From NCBI GenBank assembly GCA_014155875.1, contig JACEFZ010027747.1:210742-274741 (forward strand): DNA of 64,000 bases, in the 5' to 3' direction. Position 1 is the first letter of the stretch, and every line of letters starts with the position of its first letter. Source of the stretch: Cepaea nemoralis (lineage: Eukaryota; Mollusca; Gastropoda; Stylommatophora; Helicidae). A program made the translations under genes and the position numbers. The notes beneath the pieces were generated by a model. The model searched no databases. It was not told where the DNA came from and saw only the letters and a list, made by a program, of their open reading frames with translations. Shown piece after piece: positions 56,001-61,106 of this stretch.

Positions 56001-56659
56001 GCTTTTTGTTTTATCACTAATTGTCCGGAATCCATGGCCATATATTAAAGCGGGTACTATGTAGCACACAGCATATGTAGTATACATATATATACTTTAC
56101 AGGACGTAGCAGTCAACTCTAGCATTATTTTGATATATGTGATATCTGGGTAAGTTTACGTTAATGCGTTTGTCATTGCTTTCTAAATGACCAGCACTCA
56201 TACCATTGTAAGGAAATCAACACAAGGCTGTCTGGTTTTAAATCGCCCGCAGTTGTGTTTCGAACGCGGTATGCTGGATTACAAATTGCAACAGTGAAAC
56301 TATGAGCAACTAACATATAGTGACAACTGGAAAGATTTGTGGAGAGATAGATAAAGGAAGATAGTGAGAGAAGTTTCTAGACAGCCTATCGTTATGACAT
56401 TAGAAAAGTGATACAAGCTGTTGGAGATCGTCAGTTGTGGAGAAGCATAATTGCACACGTCAGTCAGGAAGACATTTGTGATCATGATGATTTTCGTTTA
56501 TTGCTTGCTTCAGGATACTTAATTAATGTTGTGTTATAATGTATCTGTTCTTCAAGGTTTAATGCAACAGTTAACCTGTCTATTGTCTGGAAAAAAGCAT
56601 GGAAGAAGAAGGAAACCGACGGACAGTCCCACAAAAATGTGCCTCAATCGACGCATTAA
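35407..56659 (+). CDS. OTOP: Otopetrin-type proton channel gene, 12 visible coding exons (N-terminal exon missing)
   Basis: Otopetrins are multi-pass plasma-membrane proton channels with 12 transmembrane helices in two homologous halves, acting as dimers. Joining 35407-35521, 39197-39343, 42628-42805, 44231-44394, 45513-45744, 47429-47551, 48015-48314, 50872-51009, 54001-54167, 54531-54642, 55498-55568 and 56557-56659 gives about 615 residues, and every junction keeps phase. Family signatures are SLAMILSSIYGIIIVVLGL (TM1), GSFYLRVGVIGFGIGSMIHS (TM3), QMYFIFMNSK (TM4), ARFGLMHM..TNICVWLR (TM5), YLYPCIIEYSL (TM6), KPGRQCVTFLIIC (TM11) and a WAIFSHISVPLGIYFRFN ending (TM12). Acidic linkers follow TM5 and TM6. 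The first visible base completes a split codon, so at least one upstream exon exists. A frameshift in exon 10 is the only lesion. AATAAA lies 139 bp after the stop. Confidence 0.93.
35522..35660 (+). repeat. About 28-bp tandem units beginning at the 5' splice site
   Basis: Units GGTATGGTATAATTGCATCC, GGTGTATTATAATGTCATCT, GGTATTGATAATTAAATCTC, AGTATAATATAATGTCATCC and GGTATTTATAACGTCATCTT follow each other. The first unit supplies the real donor (GAG|GTATGG), so potential donor-like GGTATT words recur every 25-31 bases. Confidence 0.65.
35858..35889. repeat. (TTGA)n microsatellite
   Basis: Eight TTGA units within otopetrin intron 1. Confidence 0.95.
36040..36350 (+). repeat. Dispersed repeat, copy 1 (CTGCCATGGGTTTATATACAG family)
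   Basis: The block ATTAATCG..CTTACCTATCTGCC, then ATATACAGTAGTTTTC, TTAATTTGATATA, GGCTACCTT..AACAACTTTTAA and the repeated GGTCCAAACCT words recurs at 50615-50850, about 51890-51990 and 59570-61030. There is no coding content. Confidence 0.75.
36706..36915 (+). mobile_element. tRNA-derived SINE-like element inserted in the mariner
   Basis: The first 70 bases resemble a tRNA gene: GTCTCTGTGGCGAAAGTGGTC (box A region) and GGTTCGATTCC (box B). A body follows with GGAGACTCCCGTGGGTCGTC and GCTACGGAGTTCGTGC. A second copy stands at 41748-41950. Confidence 0.75.
37462..37722. mobile_element. Tandem pair of small hAT-like MITEs inside the mariner
   Basis: The direct repeat CTGAAACC flanks the insertion (37454-37461 and 37723-37730). 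The unit runs from CAGGCTTGTCCATGGGA-like to TTCCCATGGCCAAGCCTG, an inverted terminal pair, and occurs twice: about 37463-37587 and 37588-37722. CCATGGGATTCCCATGG palindromes are scattered within. The interruption separates the mariner motif FGPLK from GRHFSNDAEV. Confidence 0.75.
38084..38815 (-). pseudogene. LINE RT C-terminal fragment
   Basis: Minus strand: 38769-38575 contains EQLASFSYLEHVITDDDRSE (the 'YLG..I..DG' thumb block). 38538-38296 and 38299-38084 contain the tail GKRARGRQRYKWEDNIKRWT and LIDWFT. Frames are broken. Intronic, antisense to the otopetrin gene. Confidence 0.7.
38847..39196 (+). repeat. Five 70-bp tandem copies of the exon 2 splice-acceptor region
   Basis: Units start at 38847, 38917, 38987, 39057 and 39127; the authentic exon starts at 39197, exactly 350 bases after the first. 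Each unit has TTTCTTCCCACAG|GTATTCTATC, and 35 bases later CCCGCAG|GTAAAC, a strong donor-like sequence. The first unit has the variant TTTCTATAG|GTATTCTACC. Each unit thus mimics a 35-base microexon reading VFYLYSYLTSR, close to the true VFYLYLYAVS. Confidence 0.93.
39197..39343 (+). CDS. Otopetrin exon 2 (TM2)
   Basis: Residues 39-87: VFYLYLYAVSLAFLVYVYTY forms TM2, followed by a basic, Ser-rich loop (RTFSRTFSRS). Acceptor CCCACAG. The donor is weak (GTG|GTGATT at 39344); 39340 would also keep phase. The exon is followed directly by a GTT-rich microsatellite. Confidence 0.85.
39360..39615. repeat. (TTG)n-rich microsatellite
   Basis: GTT/GCT triplet array, pure (TTG)n at about 39511-39572. 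The poly-Cys and poly-Leu frames crossing it are artefacts of the repeat. Confidence 0.95.
39772..40470 (+). pseudogene. LINE family A reverse transcriptase, N-terminal part
   Basis: A 232-codon frame; similarity by layout begins upstream, at about 39675, in another frame (DKEIQDNFNVEI). It shows a linker rich in Lys and Glu, then LKMEVQNALNHMKSGKTPGS, the first RT block. It ends in a frame change before the HRTIS block. Confidence 0.8.
40490..41366 (+). pseudogene. LINE family A reverse transcriptase, catalytic part
   Basis: Two overlapping frames (40490-40792 and 40764-41366) carry motifs A to E, including Asp of FIDYTKAFD and the YADD pair. The frame changes once near 40785 and an extra base interrupts KAFD.KVRH. 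It ends at a TAA (41364-41366) in place of a Lys codon; homologous tail sequence continues to 41720. Confidence 0.85.
41721..41748. repeat. (ATGG)n tail of LINE family A
   Basis: Six ATGG units directly follow the LINE's last conserved bases CATGGCACATG. Confidence 0.9.
41748..41950 (+). mobile_element. tRNA-derived SINE-like element, second copy
   Basis: GAAGTCTCCGTGGTGCATTG (box A region), GGTTTGAATTCC (box B), GAGACTCCTGGGGGTCGCCG and GCTACGGAGTTTGTGC match the copy at 36706-36915. This copy has an extra partial repeat (CTACATCCTTTG, CTACATCATTTG). Confidence 0.75.
42331..42627 (+). repeat. About 62-bp tandem repeat running up to the exon 3 acceptor
   Basis: Units AAATCTATGTCACTTCGTTG then ATGTGTTTGTGTCTGTGTGT occur three times, with partial copies at both ends. 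The last partial copy, GGTAACAAATGTTTTGTGAC then TTCCTAG, aligns with AGTAACAAATCTATGTCACT and TCGTTG, so the array runs into the real splice acceptor. Confidence 0.75.
42628..42805 (+). CDS. Otopetrin exon 3 (cytoplasmic loop and start of TM3)
   Basis: Residues 88-146: a hydrophilic Ser/Arg-rich loop (SVSNSSYRRRKKIAYNPEV) then SSHTGSFYLRVGVI, the entry to TM3. Acceptor TTCCTAG, donor ATTG|GTAAGT; the split codon with exon 4 gives Gly. Confidence 0.9.
42880..43010. repeat. About 33-bp intronic tandem repeat
   Basis: Degenerate units of AACCTAATCCAAATAGTCAA with variable AATGTGAAATT parts, four copies, in otopetrin intron 3. Confidence 0.65.
43050..43297 (+). mobile_element. tRNA-derived SINE-like element, family S, plus copy
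   Basis: TGGCTTAGAGGTTATGACTT (box A-like), GGTTCGAATCGC (box B), then ACTTACGGGGTATGTGAGCC, CAGAAAGCAATGGCAAACTA, ATGCTGGTGTTGACAGCGAT and CCTGTAAAGGATATGC with a poly-A tail. Other copies are at 43316-43570, 49780-50012, 56092-56300, 59110-59335 and 61760-62012. Confidence 0.8.
43316..43570 (-). mobile_element. SINE family S, minus copy facing the previous one
   Basis: Reverse-complement landmarks: GCATATCCTCTACAGGACCT, TAGTTTGCCATTGCTTTCTG and CGAACTCGGTATACGGGATT. It stands tail to tail with the plus copy at 43050-43297, forming an inverted pair that could pair in the pre-mRNA. Confidence 0.75.
43571..44230. other. Intron 3 remainder, no further gene
   Basis: AT-rich intronic sequence with a poly-T run near 43974-43984. 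Nothing recognised. Confidence 0.5.
44231..44394 (+). CDS. Otopetrin exon 4 (TM3 end and TM4)
   Basis: Residues 147-201: GFGIGSMIHSALTFGHYFE closes TM3, and AHLCFTFVQMYFIFMNSK is TM4. Both are strongly conserved blocks in the family. Acceptor TTTCTCAG, donor AAG|GTGAGA. Confidence 0.95.
44480..44775. repeat. GGTT/GGTG-rich degenerate minisatellite
   Basis: Tandem words GGTTGGTGG, GGTGGGTGGG and TTGGTTGGCTGG in otopetrin intron 4. The Asn/Pro/Thr-rich minus-strand frames are artefacts. Confidence 0.85.
45205..45512 (+). repeat. Tandem units containing the exon 5 splice acceptor and exon start
   Basis: Units read ACCAGTCCAATCTTTGGTTC, AAGACTCC and then ATGTGTATAGACAAATACAA. Exon-start-like words occur at 45213, 45267, 45321, 45388 and 45440, before the real ATGTGTGTACATAAATAC at 45513. 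The copy at 45321 has an intact AG (CTCCCAG|ATGTGTACACACAAAT). Unit length is about 52-73 bases. Confidence 0.82.
45513..45744 (+). CDS. Otopetrin exon 5 (TM5 and acidic linker)
   Basis: Residues 202-278: LARFGLMHMSCTNICVWLRS is TM5, one of the best-conserved family blocks. It is followed by a charged cytoplasmic linker (EEYKQDAEDDSDEQEPIQS). Acceptor ATATTTCAG, donor CAAG|GTAGGC; the split codon with exon 6 is Glu. Confidence 0.95.
46161..46270. repeat. (TC)n microsatellite
   Basis: CT dinucleotide run with a few TTT interruptions in otopetrin intron 5. Confidence 0.97.
46336..46445 (+). mobile_element. tRNA-like SINE head
   Basis: TAGTTGGTCATGCGTCGAAG resembles a box A region, and GGTTCGAATCCC about 60 bases later is a perfect box B. 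It is not a functional tRNA, as no acceptor-stem pairing is evident. Most likely a tRNA-derived repeat. Confidence 0.45.
46575..47010. repeat. 18-bp minisatellite (ATACAGAAATACTACACT)
   Basis: About 24 units over 435 bp, with a higher-order pattern of about 117-135 bp that includes ATCTACAATATACACAAATA. It is open in all three plus frames as Tyr/Thr/Glu/Ile repeats, but it lies between otopetrin exons 5 and 6 and is not coding. Confidence 0.93.
47035..47285 (+). repeat. Dispersed repeat with tRNA-like box B
   Basis: GCGGGTTTAACTCCTACACTT resembles a box B. The distal part CACACAAAAATCAGTCCAGT and GAGTTCAAAGCGAGT also occurs at 61260-61300 and 61465-61545, and in part at 22556-22630. Confidence 0.5.
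47429..47551 (+). CDS. Otopetrin exon 6 (TM6)
   Basis: Residues 279-319: HQIGTMSEINCRWDAMLGKI, then SSVYLYPCIIEYSLVCA, the conserved TM6 block. Acceptor TTTCACAG, donor GCAT|GTAAGT. Confidence 0.93.
47705..47975. repeat. About 40-bp intronic tandem repeat before exon 7
   Basis: Units TTTCTTACTGGTGCAATG with GCCAATTTTGCAATGTAT variants, about seven copies, ending 40 bp upstream of the exon 7 acceptor. Confidence 0.8.
48015..48314 (+). CDS. Otopetrin exon 7 (end of TM6, acidic linker, TM7)
   Basis: Residues 320-419: VLYVMWSNVG finishes TM6, then a Gly-Asn-Thr repeat, an acidic Ser-rich linker (SDVDTLDSEDDSEDENAHH) and TM7, GLFLGILLFVISVVCIVCFY. Acceptor AAATTAG, donor CTCG|GTGAGT. It is the longest exon and has the least conserved linker. 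Confidence 0.93.
48515..48735 (+). mobile_element. 5'-truncated LINE family A 3' end
   Basis: ACGTTATGAGAAGACAAATA, GTGACAACCAGAAAGAT, ATGGCACGGGAGTTAACACA and CGCCCACGCCAACCGGCA match the 41510-41715 tail with many changes. It ends TTGGATGG. Confidence 0.7.
48845..49500 (+). mobile_element. LINE family A fragments in opposite orientations
   Basis: 48845-48905 is a minus-strand copy of the LINE 3' end (TGGTCATGATTCGCC, GATCAGCTC). From about 48906 to 49495 the plus strand matches 40895-41480: AACATTAGATATGCAGATGA includes the YADD codons, then the thumb, GCTACATAGAAGCCTGTG and TGGACAGACAGAAAAACG. Several indels and stops. Confidence 0.75.
49780..50012 (-). mobile_element. SINE family S, minus copy
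   Basis: CATATCATTTACAGGACATC, CAGTAGTTTGCCATTGCTTT, CATACCCCGCAAGTTACCAA and CCGCTACCGATTCTCG match the reverse complement of the family at 43050-43297. Confidence 0.8.
50615..50850 (+). repeat. Dispersed repeat, copy 2
   Basis: GATTAATCGTCTTAAACGAC, CTGCCATGGGTATATATACA, TTTAATTTGATATACAATTC and GGTCCAAACCTACCTTTGTG match the family described at 36040-36350. It ends just before exon 8. Confidence 0.75.
50872..51009 (+). CDS. Otopetrin exon 8 (TM8)
   Basis: Residues 420-465: EEIILVVAFIATVMAAVQMR is TM8, followed by the basic loop RFSGHRKVGIEEILSLVS. Acceptor TTTTTGCAG, donor TCTG|GTAAGA. Confidence 0.93.
51061..51530. repeat. Three (GA)n arrays separated by a duplicated 115-bp spacer
   Basis: GA runs at 51063-51152, 51270-51345 and 51462-51529. 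The spacers at 51153-51269 and 51346-51461 are almost identical (AATGGGAAAGAAAGAGAAAA, AACCTTTATTTTCAAAGGGT, CTAACACTCTGCCGTTAATG). The array is a large tandem repeat of about 193 bp. Confidence 0.93.
51540..52260. other. Intron 8 spacer with a dispersed-repeat part
   Basis: Mostly unique. About 51885-51985 (TGATTCAATGCCATGGGATG, ATATACAGTAGTTTTCCTTA, TTCATTTGACATCCAATT) is a third, partial copy of the 36040 dispersed repeat. Nothing coding. Confidence 0.5.
52280..52460. repeat. About 47-bp tandem repeat
   Basis: Four units of CCAGTTCATTGAGGTTCAGC, TTCCTTGAGCCTGACATTTC, TCTC in otopetrin intron 8. Confidence 0.85.
52725..53090 (+). mobile_element. LINE family A 3' end followed by a (GAT)n array
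   Basis: 52725-52850 matches the last 130 bases of LINE family A (ACCTGGATGGCTTGGCCCCG, GAGATGGCGAAACATGACCG, CCCACGCTTATCGG). It runs directly into (GAT)n of about 240 bp with GGT and GATTGATGAT interruptions. The His-, Asp- and Ile-rich frames here are artefacts. Confidence 0.88.
53130..53945. repeat. About 57-bp intronic tandem repeat upstream of exon 9
   Basis: Degenerate units of AAAGAAATACAATCCTTTGT, TTGTCTAAGCTATGATGCTG and GTTTGTTTCT, about fourteen copies, ending 56 bases before exon 9. Confidence 0.85.
54001..54167 (+). CDS. Otopetrin exon 9 (TM9 and TM10)
   Basis: Residues 466-521: GLGLYGIWSIIAAVFHLDTL is TM9, and LITNLLMLVQAGSQATFTLA is TM10 with the conserved Q...Q..F pattern. 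Acceptor CTGACCAG, donor CAG|GTATGT. Confidence 0.95.
54265..54520. repeat. About 35-bp intronic tandem repeat upstream of exon 10
   Basis: Units of TTTGATTAATCAGTATTATT, CACATGTTTATGTC, about seven degenerate copies, ending about 20 bp before the exon 10 acceptor. Confidence 0.85.
54531..54642 (+). CDS. Otopetrin exon 10 (TM11), carrying a +1 frameshift
   Basis: The exon starts in phase with LRGKPGRQCVTFLIICQF and ends in phase with ALWVVNTFETQRIEYNQTQ, both clear family sequence. The two halves are one base out of register: the TTTT at 54582-54585 has one T too many. Exon length is 112, where 111 would keep phase with exon 11. Read as written, translation stops a few codons later (LGR then stop). 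This is either a sequencing or assembly error in a T run or a true disabling mutation. Confidence 0.9.
54712..54719. other. Left 8-bp target duplication of the MITE
   Basis: ATCTATCA; its partner ACCTATCA is at 55108-55115 (seven of eight identical). Confidence 0.65.
54720..55107 (+). mobile_element. hAT-type MITE, complete, 388 bp
   Basis: Ends are CAGTGGTTCTGAACC and the reverse complement of CAGTGGTTGTCAACC. Eight-base duplications flank it. The CAGTGGTT terminus and 8-bp duplication are hAT hallmarks. The interior has a C run near 54749 and G runs near 55030-55075. No protein. It lies in otopetrin intron 10, inside a 25-bp TTATTGGTTGATCTATCA repeat. Confidence 0.82.
55430..55497 (+). repeat. 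Tandem copies of the exon 11 splice acceptor
   Basis: GTTTGCGG|GTCAATTTCTATG (55432), GTTTGCAG|GACAATTTCTATG (55464) and the true ATTTGCAG|GTCAATTTCTATG (55498) are spaced 32 and 34 bases apart. The middle copy has an intact AG. In the first, AG has become GG. Confidence 0.85.
55498..55568 (+). CDS. Otopetrin exon 11 (TM12)
   Basis: Residues 559-581: FYGTTAWAIFSHISVPLGIY, the conserved last helix. Donor TTCCG|GTAAGT, the split codon giving Arg with exon 12. Confidence 0.93.
55664..55775. repeat. (GT)n, (GC)n and poly-G tract
   Basis: GT and GC alternation (GCGTGCGCGCGCGCGCG, potential Z-DNA) is followed by G runs at about 55725-55740 and 55761-55772. Confidence 0.9.
56092..56300 (-). mobile_element. 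SINE family S, minus copy, decayed
   Basis: CTTTACAGGACGTAGCAGTC, GTCATTGCTTTCTAAATGAC and CGAACGCGGTATGCTGGATT match the family. More diverged than other copies. Confidence 0.65.
56318..56495 (+). mobile_element. LINE family A 3' end, highly diverged
   Basis: TAGTGACAACTGGAAAGATT, GGAGATCGTCAGTTGTGGAG and CACACGTCAGTCAGGAAGAC resemble 48550-48720. No intact frame. Confidence 0.5.
56557..56659 (+). CDS. Otopetrin last coding exon (C-terminal tail)
   Basis: Residues 582-615: RFNATVNLSIVWKKAWKKKE and a polar tail ending PQSTH, then TAA (56657-56659). The FxxxVxLxxxWKxA pattern after TM12 is a family feature. Acceptor CTTCAAG. Confidence 0.9.
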
Positions 56660-56797
56660 AATTATCTACACTGCATCATAGACAACAGTCTCCCCAGTAA
56701 ATTATTATACGATCGCATCATGTATTGTAAAAAAATTTCTGATATTGTTTGTTAATTGTCGTATTAAAAATTAACACCAGTATTCTTTCTTTCATTC

Positions 56798-56803
56798 AAT
56801 AAA
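56798..56803 (+). terminator. Polyadenylation signal AATAAA of the otopetrin gene
   Basis: AATAAA 139 bp after the stop codon, followed by T-rich sequence. Other AT-rich hexamers nearby make the exact cleavage site uncertain. Confidence 0.6.
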
Positions 56804-56934
56804 TTTGTTCAATTATGTTTCTGTTATGACTTGTTACAGATACACACTAAATGTCTGTTGTATTTATATTCACTGTTTTAACATTTCATGTGTGTAACAT
56901 TCTTTACCATGATTTCATGTGAACAATAGGGGCC

Positions 56935-57085
56935 ATGGTGGTGTTGTAGATAAACACTCATCTGTCGTGTTGGCAATCAGAGGTTCAATACACAATGGAG
57001 TGGATTCAAATTTTTTTTTTTTCTGCTGGGGATTTAACCTGAGCTCCTAGAGTGACTCAATCTAAAATGGGTCCCAGGAAAGTAA
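56935..57085 (+). mobile_element. tRNA-like repeat
   Basis: GGGGCCATGGTGGTGTTGTA (box A-like) and GAGGTTCAATACAC (box B-like), followed by a T run and a non-coding body. Possibly a decayed SINE. Confidence 0.4.
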
Positions 57086-57370
57086 AGACAGCCACATCAG
57101 CCACAAGTGCCATTTAGTCTTTCAAAATACGTGTCTAGGAATATATATTGCTCAACCTGCCTAACCGATTTTGTGTTAATCAAACAGTAGGATTGGACCA
57201 AACATGGAGCGCAATCAAGTGAAGAAGTATAATGTAAATTGCCGTTCTCTGTGCAATGAAATTGCGGGAGATACCACGAAATAAAACAAATAGCATGATG
57301 ACTTTAGTATGGCGATGTATCGTCCTTCTGTCCAAACGTGGGGGAGGGGGTCACATGTGACGATATATCA

Positions 57371-58643
57371 GGGCGTTCATTTGAAACCCGTTCCAATGGC
57401 TTTATTACAAAAGCATGAAAGAAACATTAATAGGTGTGGTAGAATTAAACAAAGCATTCATTTTGAATGAATTATGCACCATGGGTTGGTCAGAAGAAGT
57501 CACCGTAGGCATTCAGGCAGCATCCCATTGCTTAGGTAGGTGGTGAATGCCTGTCCGCAAAAAAGGATTGTGGTTGCTCATTGAACCAAGTGTTTACCGC
57601 GTTCATTACGTCTGCATCTGTGTGAAATCGTTGCCCCCTGAGAGCTTTTTTAGAGGTCCGAACAATTGAAAATCACATGGTGACAAATCAGGACTATAGG
57701 CTGGACGTTGCAGAATTTCCCACTTCTTCCTTGTTAATGCTTCCTGCACAATCTTTGCAGACATGCGGACGAGCATTATAGTGCAACAAAATCACACCGC
57801 GAGAAAGCATGCCGGGTCGTTTATTCTTGATGGCTTTTTGCAGCTTGTCTAGTGTTTGCAAGTAGTGGGTAGTAGTTGATGATTGACACCAGGTTCTTTA
57901 AAGTCGGCCAACAATTGCCCTTCATGGTCAAAACATGCGCTCAGCATAACCTTACCAGCGGAAACCTGTAACTTGAATTTTTTGGCTTTTGGTGATCCAG
58001 CATGCTTCCATTGCATGCTCTCTCTTTTGCTGCTCGGCTCAAAGTGGTGACTACCATGATTCATCGCCTGCCACTATGCGGAAGAGAAATGCATCACCCT
58101 CCACTCTGTAACGCAGCAAGTGGTTCAAACACCGTCCCATGCGTTCCTATTTTTGGTGGTCGGTCAACATCCGTGGTACCCACTGTAAACAGAACTTCCG
58201 ATATTGCAGTTTCTTACGAACGACCTTTTGAATTGTCCCAAATTGACACATCAAATTATCTCACTAGCGAACGTATACTTCGAAAACGATTCATCTGTAC
58301 TGCTGCATCAATTTTGGCGATGGTTTTTTTTTTTTTTTTTTTGCAAGAATATGCGCTTGACCCGGCCATCGAAGATCTGTCGTGAACTTACGTCCTGTCC
58401 GAAACATTCGTGCCCAGTCTGTCACTGTTGTCTTCGACACACATTTGTTACCTACGCTGCCTGTATTTTGGATCAACCCGGCCATTTCCTCAACGGTCAG
58501 AAACAGAACCTATGCATCTTGGGACTATAAGCACGTGCTCTTTTACTCATTGGTCAGTACTTATCTCATGACTATGACATGATCATGTTCAACGTACACA
58601 ATTACGCGCGGTGCGGCAAGAACGGATATCAAATGAACGCCCC
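57371..58643 (-). mobile_element. Mariner-type transposon, full length, decayed
   Basis: Inverted ends GGGCGTTCATTTGA (57371-57384) and its complement (58629-58642). Minus-strand transposase blocks: VSKTTVTDWARMFRTGRKFT near 58420 (helix-turn-helix end), GDESW region near 58060 (first catalytic Asp), KESMQ/WKHAGSPKAKKFKLQ near 58000, SAGKVMLSACFDHEGQLLADF near 57930, RPGMLSRGVILLHYNARPH near 57790, and the C-terminal ALRGQRFHTDADVMNAVNTW near 57620. The second catalytic Asp of HDNARPH is Tyr. Stops and indels are frequent. An internal poly-T run lies near 58322-58342. Confidence 0.88.
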
Positions 58644-58644
58644 T

Positions 58645-59105
58645 TATTCTATGCTTCGGCTCTGAATCAGTTAAGTCGTGTAAAGGGATCTTTACTTGTT
58701 TTTGTTTTTAACATATGAACAAATTCTGACAGTTATTGTTGGCATACAATGTTGATCTTAAGGAAAATCATTTGGAACATACTAATGAGCGTTCTTAAAT
58801 AGAATGTTCTTACTAACGTATTATGGATGAAATCATTTGAAGGCATGCCTTACCTTGATCATTCTAACTAGTATATTGTGTGAAGAACATTCTGAGAGCT
58901 GTAGTTTTCTTAAAATGTTCTTCTTACTGCGATATCTAATGTAGAACATTGTTATTAGCATTTCTCAAATGAAAAGTTCTCCCAAATTCTGTCTCTGTGA
59001 TGTGAAGTGGTAGGCCGTCACATATGTTAGGTCATGGTTAATGAGTTGGTGTGGTCACTTCCCTACCTTGCTGCCTTCTTTCCCCACACAATTCCTTTTA
59101 TTTTT
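58645..59105. other. Spacer with degenerate GAACATT/TTCTTACTAA repeats
   Basis: Words such as GAACATTCTTACTAACGTAT and AAAATGTTCTTCTTACTGCG recur about six times between 58760 and 58980. No gene. Confidence 0.5.
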
Positions 59106-59109
59106 TTAA

Positions 59110-59335
59110 ATTGTTGCGTATCCCTTACGGGGCGTTGCAGTGAACACCAGCATTTTTCAGCTGCTGTTGATGTATTAGGCAAGTGTTACGTTCAGTAGTT
59201 TGCCATTGCTTTCTGAACGACCGGCTCCCATACCAACACGTTATAACACAACACGACACGGTCTGCTGCACAAATCGGTCGAAGCTGAGCTTCGAACGCC
59301 AGGTACCCAGCTCACGAACCACGTTCGCAAGCCTT
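59110..59335 (-). mobile_element. SINE family S, minus copy
   Basis: TATCCCTTACGGGGCGTTGC, AGTAGTTTGCCATTGCTTTC, TGAACGACCGGCTCCCATAC and GAGCTTCGAACGCCAGG match the reverse complement of the family. Confidence 0.8.
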
Positions 59336-59749
59336 TAACTAGAACATTCTAAAACTAGTCTGGCACTGATAATATGAGGTGTGGTTTACCACAAAGCTGT
59401 TCTGTCTGGGACAAAATAATCGTATCACAGCTGGGGATTGAACGCAGACTACAGTCTTGGCAGGCAAGAAACACCAACCACTACTGGGGATTAAACCCAG
59501 ACTACACTTTTGACAAGTAAGTACACTAACCACTACGCCACTGTACCATCAATAAGTCCTTCTTATTAACTAATTGCCATGGGATGATTAATCGTCTTGA
59601 GCAGCTTTCTGTTTCTGCCATGGGCCTATATATCGCCAAAATGTTGTCATTGCGAAATGTTGTCTCAGTTAAAATATAAATATTGTAAATTTCCTTAAGC
59701 AACCTCCTTTAATTTGATATACAATACATGTCTGCTACCTTACAAACAA

Positions 59750-59757
59750 CTTTTAAG
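59750..59757. other. Left target duplication CTTTTAAG of the hAT element
   Basis: Identical to 60924-60931. Confidence 0.92.
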
Positions 59758-60923
59758 TAGGGTTGCGAACGATTAATTTAAATTTAATAGTTAACTTTTG
59801 AAAAATTAAGGATTAATTAATCGTTAATTTCGATTAAAGCAAAACATTTATAGTCACATAACTCACATTATTTGTTAAAAATCGGAATAACACTGGATTG
59901 TCTTGTTCATATGTCATCTAATAACCAACTATGCAAACAGACGAGTATGTTGACAGTATTTGCTTCAAGTGACGAGCGCGTCTTATTAACAATATAACCA
60001 GCAGAGCTGAACAATCGTTCACATGGAACTGAGGTAGCCGGTATGCACAGAATAGTCTTGGCAAGGAATGCCAGTTTTGGGTATCGATGTTCATTAAGTT
60101 TCCACCATTGTAAAGGGTCAACCGATTCAGCAACTTTCTTCTCCATTTCAGACTCAATTAGCTTAATACTCTCTTCATTTGGTTCACATATAGTTTCATT
60201 GTCAATGTCAGTATCATTCGTTGCTGCAGTCTCCATCTGCTCATCATGAACATCAGCTGCTATTTGTTGTTCAATACGTGACCAAGTTCGTTCTTTTGCA
60301 TCTTTTGACAAACACTTCAGGTATTTGTAGCGTGGATCAAGTGCTGCTGCAATCTGTAGTATTTCAATACTTGTCATATTAGCTACACGTTCACTAAAGT
60401 CATTAAAAGATGCTGCCTTAAAGTTAGCTATGTGGCCCAGATCATCATCGTGTTCAGTCATATGCTTTGTCAACGATGATAGCAGTGGCAATACACAGCT
60501 GCATGAAACATAATATTGACCGCCAAGCAGGACCGTGGTCTGACATAATAAGTCCAAAACTTTTACATATTTCGAAATCATCTCCCAATTCGAATCTGAC
60601 AGTTTTGGACCTTTTTATAGCTTCTTTTCGTCCTGACATGTAGATAGTTAATGCTTTCTCTGACCTGTAGAAGACTCTGTAGCATAATAAGCATACTGTT
60701 TCATTTTGTTGGTACATCTTGCTGCAGCTTACACAATGATGACTCAGTACAATTTTGCAACTCGATTGTGTTTCCAACACTATGTTTAAAATGTCCGACA
60801 CTTTTTCGACATCCGGTTCATTTGTATAAGTGAGGGGAGAAAAGTTTTCGATTAATCGTTAAAAACAAATGTATCGTTTAAAAAATTTACGATTAATCGA
60901 TTAATTAATCGTTAATAGCTCTA
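59758..60923 (-). mobile_element. hAT transposon, internally reduced, 1166 bp
   Basis: Perfect 8-bp duplications (CTTTTAAG) flank it. Ends TAGGGTTGCGAACGATTAAT and, reversed, TAGAGCTATTAACGATTAAT share 15 of 20 bases. The minus strand encodes the C-terminal part of a hAT transposase. The element is short for an autonomous hAT, and the N-terminal and central transposase parts are missing or scrambled, so it is probably a recent non-autonomous or internally deleted copy. Confidence 0.93.
59907..60581 (-). pseudogene. hAT transposase C-terminal part (dimerisation domain)
   Basis: A 224-codon frame. SIEILQIAAALDPRYKYLKC near residue 70 is the family's 'A..LDPR.K' block. DPLQWWKLNEHRYPKLAFLA and VPCERLFSSAGYIVNKTRSS, then NILVCLHSWL, form the hAT dimerisation region. 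The start Met lies inside a non-homologous leader. The RNase H-like catalytic core upstream is incomplete, so catalysis is not expected. The minus frame 60801-60454 upstream (with CSKMYQQNETVCLLCYRVF) could be a damaged zinc-finger (BED-like) start, but this is uncertain. Confidence 0.85.
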
Positions 60924-61106
60924 CTTTTAAGTAATAAATTGTGACACACCTTAACATCCCATTTTCTCCACCATCCATTTTTGTTTGGTCCTAACCTAAT
61001 TTTTGTTTGGCATTGTATCCGTTAACATATGTCAAACAGAATCGTTTAATAATATGGATGACATAAAGTGTTGGTTTATGAGCATTCATGATTTGTGATT
61101 TTATAA

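Larger units (their letters stand above)
59570..61030 (+). repeat. Dispersed repeat, copy 4, split by the hAT element
   Basis: The left part 59570-59757 (GATGATTAATCGTCTTGAGC, CTGCCATGGGCCTATATATC, TTTAATTTGATATACAATAC, GCTACCTTACAAACAACTTTTAAG) and the right part 60924-61030 (CTTTTAAGTAATAAATTGTG, TTTTTGTTTGGTCCTAACCT) join into the same repeat as at 36040-36350 once the hAT insertion is removed. Confidence 0.82.
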
